Source: Mycolicibacter heraklionensis
GTDB lineage: Bacteria > Actinomycetota > Actinomycetes > Mycobacteriales > Mycobacteriaceae
Assembly (NCBI GenBank): GCA_001673575.1
Contig: LZME01000021.1
Span: 1-38,674 of the forward strand
DNA: 38,674 bases
Reading direction: 5' to 3'
Part shown: piece after piece, positions 1 through 7,737 of the stretch
How the letters are laid out: each line of letters opens with the position of its first letter
How positions within the stretch are numbered: position 1 is the stretch's first letter
Program-made: the position numbers and the translations under genes
The notes under the pieces: model-generated
Databases searched by the model: none
Seen by the model: the letters and a program-made list of their open reading frames with translations, nothing else
What the model was told of the DNA's origin: nothing

Positions 1-1001
1 TGACCACCATTGGCGCCATCACCACCACCGGCACCATCACCACCATTTCCATTGCTGGCGGCCACATCCCAGTCACCGGCAGCACCGTCACCGCCACGGC
101 CACCATTACCGCCGGCACCACCAACACCGCCGACACCACCATTGCCGCCATTGCCGAAGAAGCCCGACGCCTTACCACCGGCACCACCATTGCCACCGTT
201 ACCGCCGAGGACACCATTGCCGCCAACGACGCCGTTTCCGGTACCGCCGTTGGCCCAGACGCCGGCAGCCCCGTCGATGCCCGCCGCACCGGCCGCGCCC
301 ATACCCCCGGCACCCCCGGCACCGCCGGAACCGAACAACCAGCCTGTGCCCGCACCACCGTCGCCGCCGTTGCCGCCGTCGATACCACCGGCGCCGCCGG
401 TACCACCGACACCCATCCACGAACCACCGGCACCACCGGTACCGCCGTCTCCGCCTGCCAACCCTGCGCCACCGGCACCACCATTGCCGAACAGACCCGC
501 CGCGCCACCATCACCACCGGCGACACCAGCACCACCGTCACCGAACAGCCAACCGCCCGCACCACCGTTGCCGCCATCGACACCCTCAACGCCGGCAGCG
601 CCATTGCCGATGATGATCGAACCGAACCCGAACGTGTCATTGACAAACGAGCCGACCTGGATGCCCAACGGGCTCTCAATCCAGTCGACCATGCCAGCGT
701 GCAACGGCGTGTAGATGTACGTCTCGACCAACGCACTCAGATCCAACGGATCGGCACCGGCCATCCCCGCCGACGCGTCGAACAACGACCCCCAGTCGAA
801 CCCAGCCGCGGAGTCCGCATCCGCAGCCGGCCAAGCCGCCGGGTTGAACAGATCCAGCAGCCAATCAAACTCACCATCGGCCTGCGCAGCCGGCGCCGAC
901 ACCAACGGCGTCATACCGAACGCCAAGAATGCCGCCGCCGCGGAACCCGCACCAAACAACCGATGACTAGCCCGAGTTGCGTTGTGGCGCTTACCAATCA
1001 C
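1..1001 (-). CDS. PE-less PGRS protein with Sec-type signal peptide (3' end beyond window)
   Basis: The minus-strand frame is open from a GTG at 999-1001 to the left edge (about 333 codons; the C-terminus is outside). A GAGG ribosome site lies 8 nt before the GTG; the nearby ATG at 1012-1014 is in another frame and soon stops. The N-terminus is basic ([12 protein letters not shown]), then hydrophobic ([16 protein letters not shown]), ending in an APAAQA-D signal-peptidase-like site. A domain of about 100 residues follows, with the motif [10 protein letters not shown] and an IIIGNGAAG junction, and then GGAGG/GGNGG PGRS repeats begin. No PE domain (about 100 residues with a Pro-Glu start and YxxxD/E) is present. 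The preceding gene (1062-7685) is a paralog with the same layout, 60 bp away on the same strand. Export through Sec and a surface location are inferences; the function is unknown. Confidence 0.8.
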   Translation of the reverse strand, partial: MIGKRHNATRASHRLFGAGSAAAAFLAFGMTPLVSAPAAQADGEFDWLLDLFNPAAWPAADADSAAGFDWGSLFDASAGMAGADPLDLSALVETYIYTPLHAGMVDWIESPLGIQVGSFVNDTFGFGSIIIGNGAAGVEGVDGGNGGAGGWLFGDGGAGVAGGDGGAAGLFGNGGAGGAGLAGGDGGTGGAGGSWMGVGGTGGAGGIDGGNGGDGGAGTGWLFGSGGAGGAGGMGAAGAAGIDGAAGVWANGGTGNGVVGGNGVLGGNGGNGGAGGKASGFFGNGGNGGVGGVGGAGGNGGRGGDGAAGDWDVAASNGNGGDGAGGGDGANGG

Positions 1002-1061
1002 AGGGGGAACCTCATTACTTATGCAGGAATGGTTAATTCGTTGACCAATGCCGCGAACGTC

Positions 1062-4000
1062 TTAGCCGGTTGTTCCGGTTGATCCGCCACTGCCGGCGGC
1101 GCCATTGGCGCCGTCGGCCCCGCCGGTTCCCCCCGCACCGCTGGATGCGCTCGAGCCGTCGGCGTTGTGGCCGCCCGCGCCGCCGCCACCGGCTGCGCCG
1201 CCGCTTCCGCCGACGTTCGCGGTCCCACCGGTCCCGCCCTGGCCGGCCGTCTGGCTTCCGAATGATGTGCCGCGGCTTGTGTTTCCGCCGTCACCGCCGT
1301 CACCGCCGCTGCCGCCGTCACCACCCGCACCGCCGTTGCCGCCGGCGCCGCCCGCGCCGGCCTGCCCGGCGCCGTCCGCGCCGGCCGCGCCCGCGTCACC
1401 GCCCTGGCCGCCGATGCCACCGGCACCACCGTTACCGCCGTAGCCGCCGTTGCCGCCGTTGCCGCCCTGTCCACCGACCGCGGAGGTGCCACCGACCGGC
1501 GCCGACATGTAGGCCTGCCCGCCGTTGCCACCGTTGCCACCGTCACCGCCGACGGTGCCGGCGCCGCCATCGCCGGCCGCACCGCCGACACCACCGTTGC
1601 CGCCCACACCCGACACCGACCCGCCCGCACCGCCGGCGCCACCAGCACCGCCGTTGCCGCCGGTCACACCGTTGACACCGTTGCCGCCGTCGCCACCGTT
1701 GCCGCCGGTACCGCCATGAGCGCTGCTGGAGCTGCCGCCGACGTAGCCGTAGCCGCCGGTACCGCCGTCCCCGCCGTCGCCGGAAACCCCACCGGTACCG
1801 CCGTTGCCGCCCTTGCCGCCGGTGGCCGTCTGGCCCAACCATGCGCCGGTGTTGGCGCGGCCGCCGGTGCCACCGTTCCCGCCGTCCTGGATGTGTCCGC
1901 CGTTGTTGGCACTGTTGCCCGCGGTGCCGTTACCGCCGACGCCGCCGGTGCACGAGCTGGTACCCGCAGTACTGCCGCATTCGGATCCGGTGGCACCGTT
2001 GCCGGCCAACGGGTTCGATCCGCCCTCGGTCGGCGCAGCCGGGTTGGTACCCAGCGCGCCCCTACCGCCGGCCCCGCCGTCTCCACCGTTGCCGTTGGAT
2101 CCGGCCGCACCGCCGAGGCCGCCGTTGCCGCCGGATTGACCGACGTTGTTGATCACGCCGACGCCGTTGCCGCCCGCGCCGCCATTGCCGCCGTTACCGC
2201 CACCGCCGGCCGCGCCGACGCCACCGTGCGCGCCATCGCCCGCGCTACCGACCCCACCGGCACCGCCTTGCCCGGCCGTGCCGCGTTCCCCGCCGGTACC
2301 GCCGTTGCCGCCGTTGCTGGCGCTTGCCGCGGCGCCACCGCCAACACCCTGACCACCCTGACCACCGGTGCCCGCGTCACCCGCGGCACCGCCGCGCCCG
2401 CCGGCACCGCCGATTCCGTTGGTGGCGGTGCCGCCCTGGCCGCCCACGCCGCCCTGACCGCCGTTACCGGCGTCACCGGCGTTGCCGCCGTTCTGGCCGG
2501 CCACGGTGGCGTTGAGTCCGGCACCGCCGAGGCCACCCGTGCCGCCCGCGCCACCCTGACCACCGACGCCGCCGTTACCGGACACGGTGCCGCCGGCACC
2601 ACCGGTACCGCCGTTGCCGCCGAGTCCGCCGTCGCCGCCGTGCGTACCGGTGCCGGAGGCATCGGTGATCCCAGCCTTGCCAGTAGCACCGGCACCACCG
2701 TTGCCGCCCGCACCGCCGGTGCCGACCGTGCCGGCGTTGCCGCCGTTACCGCCCTGACCACCGACCTGGACCGTGCCGTCGTACAGGATCTGGCCGGCGC
2801 CACCGTTGCCGCCCGCGCCGCCGTCGGAGCGGCCCGCGGCGCCGTCCGCGCCATCCGCGGCGCGGCTGCCGTCGGCGCCAATGCCGCCTGCGGCACCGTG
2901 GCCGGCCTGCCCGATCGCGCCGCCGTCGCCGCCATTGCCGCCGGTGCCGGCCACCAGGTCAAGGCCGCCGCCGGCCCCGTCGCCGCCGCGGCCGCCGGTA
3001 CCGCCGTTACCGGCCGCTCCGCCGGTGCCGCCGACTCCACCAGCCCCGGCCGCACCCGCGTTGCCGTTGACCGCGGTGCCGCCGGCACCACCATTACCGC
3101 CGTGACCTGCGTTTCCGCCGTCGCCGCCGTCGCGACCGTCACCGCCGTCGGTGCCCTGCCCCGCGGCGTCGGTGGAGCCTGCGGTGCCGGTCAGGCCGTT
3201 GCCGCCGGCACCACCGTTCCCGCCGGCACCGCCGTTACCGCCGGCACCACCGTTACCGGAGATGTAGCCGCCCTTACCGCCGACCCCACCGTTGCCGCCG
3301 GCCGCGCCGTCGCCGCCGTTGCTTCCGTCGCCGCCGGCGTCCGTGACACCCGCGGCCCCGGTCGCGCCCGCGCCGCCATTCCCGCCTGCGCCGCCGGTGC
3401 CGACCGCACCCGCGTCGCCGCCGGCACCACCATTACCACCGGCCTGGGAAGCGCCGTTGGACAGCACTTGACCCGCACCGCCGTCACCGCCGGCACCACC
3501 GTTGCCGCCGCCGACCGCCGCCGCGCCCGCCGTACCGCCGGCGCGCTGGGAGGCGCCGTCACCGCTCAGGCCGCCCTGGCCTGCGGCGCCGGCCTGACCC
3601 GCGGTGCCGGCACTACCACCGGCGCCACCGTTTCCGGCGACCAGGTTCAAGCCGCCGCCGGCACCTCGCCCACCGGCACCGCCGTCGCCGCCCTTACCGG
3701 CGTTGCCGCCGTTGCCGCCGATCCCGCCGATCCCGGACTTGCCCGCCGTGCCGTTGACCGCGCTGCCACCGACACCACCCTGGCCGCCGGCACCGCCGGT
3801 ACCGCCGTTGCCGCCATCGGCACCCGTGCCGCCGTTGCCGCCGTTGCCGCCGCTGCCGGCGGCGGCGTCGGTGCCCGCGACGCCGGTCAGACCGGTCGCG
3901 CCGTTGCCTCCGTTGCCGCCGTGGCCGCCGACGCCGCCGGCACCGCCGTTGCCGGCGATGGAGCCGCCGCTGCCGCCCGCACCTCCGGCACCGCCGGTGG

Positions 4001-7000
4001 CACCGTTGGCGCCGTTCGAGCTGTTCAACGAGCCGGTACCACCGCTGGCGCCCGCGCCGCCGTCGCCGCCGCGGCCGCCGGTACCGATCGATCCGGCGTT
4101 GCCGCCGCGCCCGCCGGCGCCGCCGACCTGCATGGTGCCGTCAGCCAGTTCGCGACCGTCGCCGCCGCGACCGCCTTCGCCGCCGTTGCCTCCGCCGCCG
4201 GCGTTGCCGATCGCGCCCGCCGCGCCGGCCTGACCGGATCCCGCACCGCTACCACCGGCGCCACCGGCACCCGCCGTGCCGCGCTCGCCGCCGTTGCCGC
4301 CGATACCACCGCTGCCGGCGGTGGCACCGGTACCACCACCGGTGCCGACGCCGCCGTTGCCGCCGTTGCCGGCGGCGCCCGCGGTACCACCCTGCCCGCC
4401 GGCGCCACCGTTGCCGTTGCTGGCGCTACCGCCGATACCGCCGGCACCACCGACGCCACCGGTTCCGCCGTTGCCGCCGTTCGCGCCGGACGCGCCGCTG
4501 CCCGGGGTGACGAAGCCGCCGTTACCGCCGTTGCCACCTGCTCCACCGGCACCGCCCACGCCGCCGGCCCCGCCGTCGCCGGAGATGGTGCCGCCGGCAC
4601 CGCCCTTACCGCCGACGCCGCCCGCCGCGCCGGTACCACCGCTCAACCCGTTGCCGGCCGCGTCGCGGCCACCCGTCACACCGGCCGCGCCACTACCGCC
4701 ATTGCCGCCGGCGCCACCGGTACCGATCGCACCCGCGTTGCCGCCGTTGCCGCCGGCCCCACCGGCCTGGACCGTGCCGTCCGCCAGCACCTGGCCGTTG
4801 CCGCCGTTGCCGCCCACGCCGCCGATGGCGCTGCCCGCCGCGCCCGCGGCGCCGCTGGCGGCCTGACCGCCGGCGCCACTGCCACCGGCGCCACCCGCGC
4901 CGGCCACACCTGCCGTGCCTCCGCTGCCACCGTTACCGCCGTGGCCGGCCACCGCATTGGCGCCGCCGCCGGCACCGTCACCACCCGCGCCACCGGTACC
5001 GCCATTACCGGCCGCACCACCCGCACCGCCGACGCCACCGGCGCCCTGGCCGCCCGCGGAGCCGTGCGCCGCCGTGCCGCCCGCCCCGCCGGCACCACCG
5101 ACACCACCACTGCCTCCGTTGCCGCCGACGCTGGTGGTGTTACCGCCATCGCCACCGTTGCCGCCGCTTCCCGCGATCGCATCCACGCCATCGATTCCGT
5201 TGGCGCCGGCACCACCGGCACCGCCGGCACCACCTACGCCACCGGCACCACCGACACCGCCGTTGCCGGAGATCGAGCCGCCGGCACCGCCCACGCCACC
5301 GGCACCACCGGCCGCGCCGGTCGCACCGTTGGTGCCGTTGCCCGACCCGCTGGTGATTCCGGCCGCGCCGGTCGCCCCGGCGCCACCGGTACCGCCCGCG
5401 CCACCGTCGCCGACCGCACCCGCGTTACCGCCGTGACCGCCCACACCACCGGCCTGCGCGGTGCCGTTGGCCAGCAGCTGCCCGGCACCACCGGTGCCAC
5501 CCGCGCCGCCGTTGCCGCCGGTCCCAGTTGCGCCCGCTGTGCCGCCGGCCGCGCGGGCGCCACCGGCGCCCACGCCGCCGGTGCCACCGGCGCCGCCCGC
5601 ACCTACCGAACCGCCGTTACCGCCGAGGCCACCCGCGCCGGCCACGGCGGCCTTGCCACCGCCAGCGCCCGTGCCGCCCTGACCACCGTCGCCCGCGTTA
5701 CCGCCGGCGCCGCCGGCACCACCGATGCCGCCCGCGCCGACCGCACCCGCGGTGCCGTGCGCCGCGGTACCACCGGCACCACCGTTGCCGCCGAGACCAC
5801 CGGCGCCGCCCTTGCCACCGTTGGCGCCGTTACCACCGGTCCCGCCGGTAGCGCCGCTCCCGGCTGCAGCGTTCTGACCGGCACTGCCGGTCGCGCCACT
5901 CCCGCCGGCGCCGCCAGTGCCACCGACACCGCCCGCGCCCCCGGCACCGCCGTTACCCGAGACCGATCCACCGGCGCCACCGGCACCACCGTTGCCGGCG
6001 ACGCCACCGGCGCCACCCTGCAAGCCGTTGCCGTTGACGTCGTTGCCGCCGAGGGCACCCGTCGCACCGTTACCGCCGACGCCACCGGCGCCGCCGTTAC
6101 CGGTCGACCCGGCGTCACCGCCCCGGCCGCCGTTGCCGGCGACTTGACCCGGACTGACCGCGCTGAAGCCGGCGCCGCCGTTGCCGCCGTTGCCGCTGAC
6201 GGTGGCCGCTTCGCCGGCAGTGCCGGCCGCGCCCGCGACACCGCCGGCGCCGCTGCCTGCCGCGCCGCCGCGGCCCGCGGCGCCGGCCAGCCCGGCCTCG
6301 CCGCCGCGACCGCCGTTGCCGCCGTTGATGTGCGCAGCAGTTCCAGCTGCCCCGTTACCGCCGTTGCCGCCGGCACCGCTGTCGCCGCCGTTGCCGCCCG
6401 CACCACCGGAGCCACTGTTGCCTGCGGAGCCGAATAGGCCGCCCGCCCCAGCATCGCCGCCGATACCGCCGTTGCCACCCACGCCACCGACGCCGCCGTT
6501 GGTTCCGGCACCGCCGTTTCCGTTGCCAGCGCCTACGAAGGTGCCCTGTGCGCCGTCGGTACCGGCCGCGCCGCTGCCGCCGTCACCGCCGACACCGCCC
6601 GCACCACCGGACCCGCCGTTGCCGAACATGGTGCCGCCACCGCCACCCGCACCACCGGCGCCACCGACACCACCGTTGCCGCCGTCCCGGCCACCGGTGA
6701 AGCCGTCACCACCGGCGCCGCCGGCACCGCCGACCCCGCCGTTGCTGAAGGACATCCCGCCCCGGCCACCGGCGCCACCGGCGCCACCGGCCCCGCCGTC
6801 GATGTGCGTAGCCGTACCGTCGCCGCCGGCGCCACCGTTGCCGCCGTTGCCGCCGTTACCGAAGAAGAACCCACCGTCGCCGCCCGCGCCACCGGCGCCG
6901 CCGACGCCGCCGAACTGCCCGGCCGTGCCGTCGGTTCCGTTGCCGCCGTGGCCGAACAGGCCACCGCCGTTGCCGCCCACTCCGGGGGCGCCGTTGATCG

Positions 7001-7685
7001 GAGCCGGGTCGCTAGCCAGGGCAGCGAACGTGACCATCCCGGGACCGCCGGCCCCGGAATCGCCTGCCCCGGTGTCACCGGCGCTGCCGGCATTGCCACC
7101 GTTGCCGAACAACCAGCCGGCATTGCCGCCGTTGCCGCTGTAGCCGAAGCCGTCGCCGCCGTCGCCCAACAGCAGGCCCGCGTTGCCGCCGTCCGGGTTG
7201 TCCGCCGTGCCGTCGGCGCCGTTGCCGATCAGGTAGACCCCGAAGAAGCTGTTGATCGCACCGTTGACTTGCAGGCCAAGCGGGCTGTCGATCCAGTTCT
7301 CGATGCTGGTGTGCATCGGCTCGTAGAACAAGGTGTTGAACAGGTCGGCGAACGGGTCGGCGGCGGCCGCGGACATCGGGGCCAGTGCGGCGTCCCAGCC
7401 GCCGTCGAGTTGAGCGAACAGCGGCGTCCAGGAGTCGGCGTCGAAGATCGTCTGCCACGACGCCGCCTCGCCCAGGTTGGTGAAGGCATCGCCCAGGCTC
7501 TGGCCGAACAGGTCGGAGACCCAGCCCAGCTCGTCTGCGTGGGCCGGTGGCGCAGCGGATATCGGGCTGATCCCGAAGGCCAGGAATGCGCCCACCGCGG
7601 TCCCGGCCCCGGCGACGCGTTTGCGCCGACGCGCCCCGGCTGCGTTCGCCGTCCGCCGTTCTACACCGTCGCGCCTGCCGCCCAT
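1062..7685 (-). CDS. Giant PE-less PGRS protein (2207 aa) with Sec-type signal peptide
   Basis: One open frame runs from ATG 7683-7685 to TAA 1062-1064. Residues 1-50 are Arg-rich then hydrophobic (GTAVGAFLAFGISPISA) and end APPAHA-D, a typical Sec signal. Residues 51 to about 150 form a non-repetitive domain with the motif WIDSPLGLQV and the junction YLIGNGADGT, which resembles the GRPLIGNGADG linker that joins PE to PGRS in PE_PGRS proteins. The remainder, over 2000 residues, is Gly-Gly-Ala/Asn PGRS sequence organised in a higher-order repeat. Near the C-terminus a non-PGRS patch holds two cysteines eight residues apart (about 1945-1990). There is no PE domain, so ESX-5 targeting by PE is not expected; Sec export is inferred. 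It lies 52 bp downstream of the solenoid gene at 7738-10002 and is probably co-transcribed with it. Confidence 0.85.
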   Translation of the reverse strand: MGGRRDGVERRTANAAGARRRKRVAGAGTAVGAFLAFGISPISAAPPAHADELGWVSDLFGQSLGDAFTNLGEAASWQTIFDADSWTPLFAQLDGGWDAALAPMSAAAADPFADLFNTLFYEPMHTSIENWIDSPLGLQVNGAINSFFGVYLIGNGADGTADNPDGGNAGLLLGDGGDGFGYSGNGGNAGWLFGNGGNAGSAGDTGAGDSGAGGPGMVTFAALASDPAPINGAPGVGGNGGGLFGHGGNGTDGTAGQFGGVGGAGGAGGDGGFFFGNGGNGGNGGAGGDGTATHIDGGAGGAGGAGGRGGMSFSNGGVGGAGGAGGDGFTGGRDGGNGGVGGAGGAGGGGGTMFGNGGSGGAGGVGGDGGSGAAGTDGAQGTFVGAGNGNGGAGTNGGVGGVGGNGGIGGDAGAGGLFGSAGNSGSGGAGGNGGDSGAGGNGGNGAAGTAAHINGGNGGRGGEAGLAGAAGRGGAAGSGAGGVAGAAGTAGEAATVSGNGGNGGAGFSAVSPGQVAGNGGRGGDAGSTGNGGAGGVGGNGATGALGGNDVNGNGLQGGAGGVAGNGGAGGAGGSVSGNGGAGGAGGVGGTGGAGGSGATGSAGQNAAAGSGATGGTGGNGANGGKGGAGGLGGNGGAGGTAAHGTAGAVGAGGIGGAGGAGGNAGDGGQGGTGAGGGKAAVAGAGGLGGNGGSVGAGGAGGTGGVGAGGARAAGGTAGATGTGGNGGAGGTGGAGQLLANGTAQAGGVGGHGGNAGAVGDGGAGGTGGAGATGAAGITSGSGNGTNGATGAAGGAGGVGGAGGSISGNGGVGGAGGVGGAGGAGGAGANGIDGVDAIAGSGGNGGDGGNTTSVGGNGGSGGVGGAGGAGGTAAHGSAGGQGAGGVGGAGGAAGNGGTGGAGGDGAGGGANAVAGHGGNGGSGGTAGVAGAGGAGGSGAGGQAASGAAGAAGSAIGGVGGNGGNGQVLADGTVQAGGAGGNGGNAGAIGTGGAGGNGGSGAAGVTGGRDAAGNGLSGGTGAAGGVGGKGGAGGTISGDGGAGGVGGAGGAGGNGGNGGFVTPGSGASGANGGNGGTGGVGGAGGIGGSASNGNGGAGGQGGTAGAAGNGGNGGVGTGGGTGATAGSGGIGGNGGERGTAGAGGAGGSGAGSGQAGAAGAIGNAGGGGNGGEGGRGGDGRELADGTMQVGGAGGRGGNAGSIGTGGRGGDGGAGASGGTGSLNSSNGANGATGGAGGAGGSGGSIAGNGGAGGVGGHGGNGGNGATGLTGVAGTDAAAGSGGNGGNGGTGADGGNGGTGGAGGQGGVGGSAVNGTAGKSGIGGIGGNGGNAGKGGDGGAGGRGAGGGLNLVAGNGGAGGSAGTAGQAGAAGQGGLSGDGASQRAGGTAGAAAVGGGNGGAGGDGGAGQVLSNGASQAGGNGGAGGDAGAVGTGGAGGNGGAGATGAAGVTDAGGDGSNGGDGAAGGNGGVGGKGGYISGNGGAGGNGGAGGNGGAGGNGLTGTAGSTDAAGQGTDGGDGRDGGDGGNAGHGGNGGAGGTAVNGNAGAAGAGGVGGTGGAAGNGGTGGRGGDGAGGGLDLVAGTGGNGGDGGAIGQAGHGAAGGIGADGSRAADGADGAAGRSDGGAGGNGGAGQILYDGTVQVGGQGGNGGNAGTVGTGGAGGNGGAGATGKAGITDASGTGTHGGDGGLGGNGGTGGAGGTVSGNGGVGGQGGAGGTGGLGGAGLNATVAGQNGGNAGDAGNGGQGGVGGQGGTATNGIGGAGGRGGAAGDAGTGGQGGQGVGGGAAASASNGGNGGTGGERGTAGQGGAGGVGSAGDGAHGGVGAAGGGGNGGNGGAGGNGVGVINNVGQSGGNGGLGGAAGSNGNGGDGGAGGRGALGTNPAAPTEGGSNPLAGNGATGSECGSTAGTSSCTGGVGGNGTAGNSANNGGHIQDGGNGGTGGRANTGAWLGQTATGGKGGNGGTGGVSGDGGDGGTGGYGYVGGSSSSAHGGTGGNGGDGGNGVNGVTGGNGGAGGAGGAGGSVSGVGGNGGVGGAAGDGGAGTVGGDGGNGGNGGQAYMSAPVGGTSAVGGQGGNGGNGGYGGNGGAGGIGGQGGDAGAAGADGAGQAGAGGAGGNGGAGGDGGSGGDGGDGGNTSRGTSFGSQTAGQGGTGGTANVGGSGGAAGGGGAGGHNADGSSASSGAGGTGGADGANGAAGSGGSTGTTG
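2130..6190 (-). repeat. Higher-order repeat of about 213-229 codons inside the PGRS domain
   Basis: A landmark patch that breaks the glycine repeats, of the form xxLxDGTxQxGG followed by GGNAGxxGTGGAGG, recurs in the protein. Its plus-strand anchors start at 5461, 4774, 4135, 3451 and 2773, giving spacings of 687, 639, 684 and 678 bp, all multiples of three. More degenerate copies appear near 6150 and 2150. Between landmarks the order of sub-blocks is also kept (for example an ISGNGG segment and a TAAHG/TAVNG segment). The domain therefore seems to have grown by duplication of units of about 680 bp. Confidence 0.75.
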
Positions 7686-7737
7686 TGCTGTTTTCCGCCC
7701 TTGTTTCGTGAAGTGTTGGTAAGCCGATGGATTGAAC

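Noticed and set aside
1716..6437. A 1573-codon open frame on the plus strand
   Set aside because: It is the antisense shadow of the PGRS gene: GC-rich tandem repeats keep other frames open. Its Ala/Thr/Val-rich product has no start signal or domain.
1062..7685. Annotation as PE_PGRS
   Set aside because: No PE domain is present; the N-terminus is a signal peptide with a different conserved domain.
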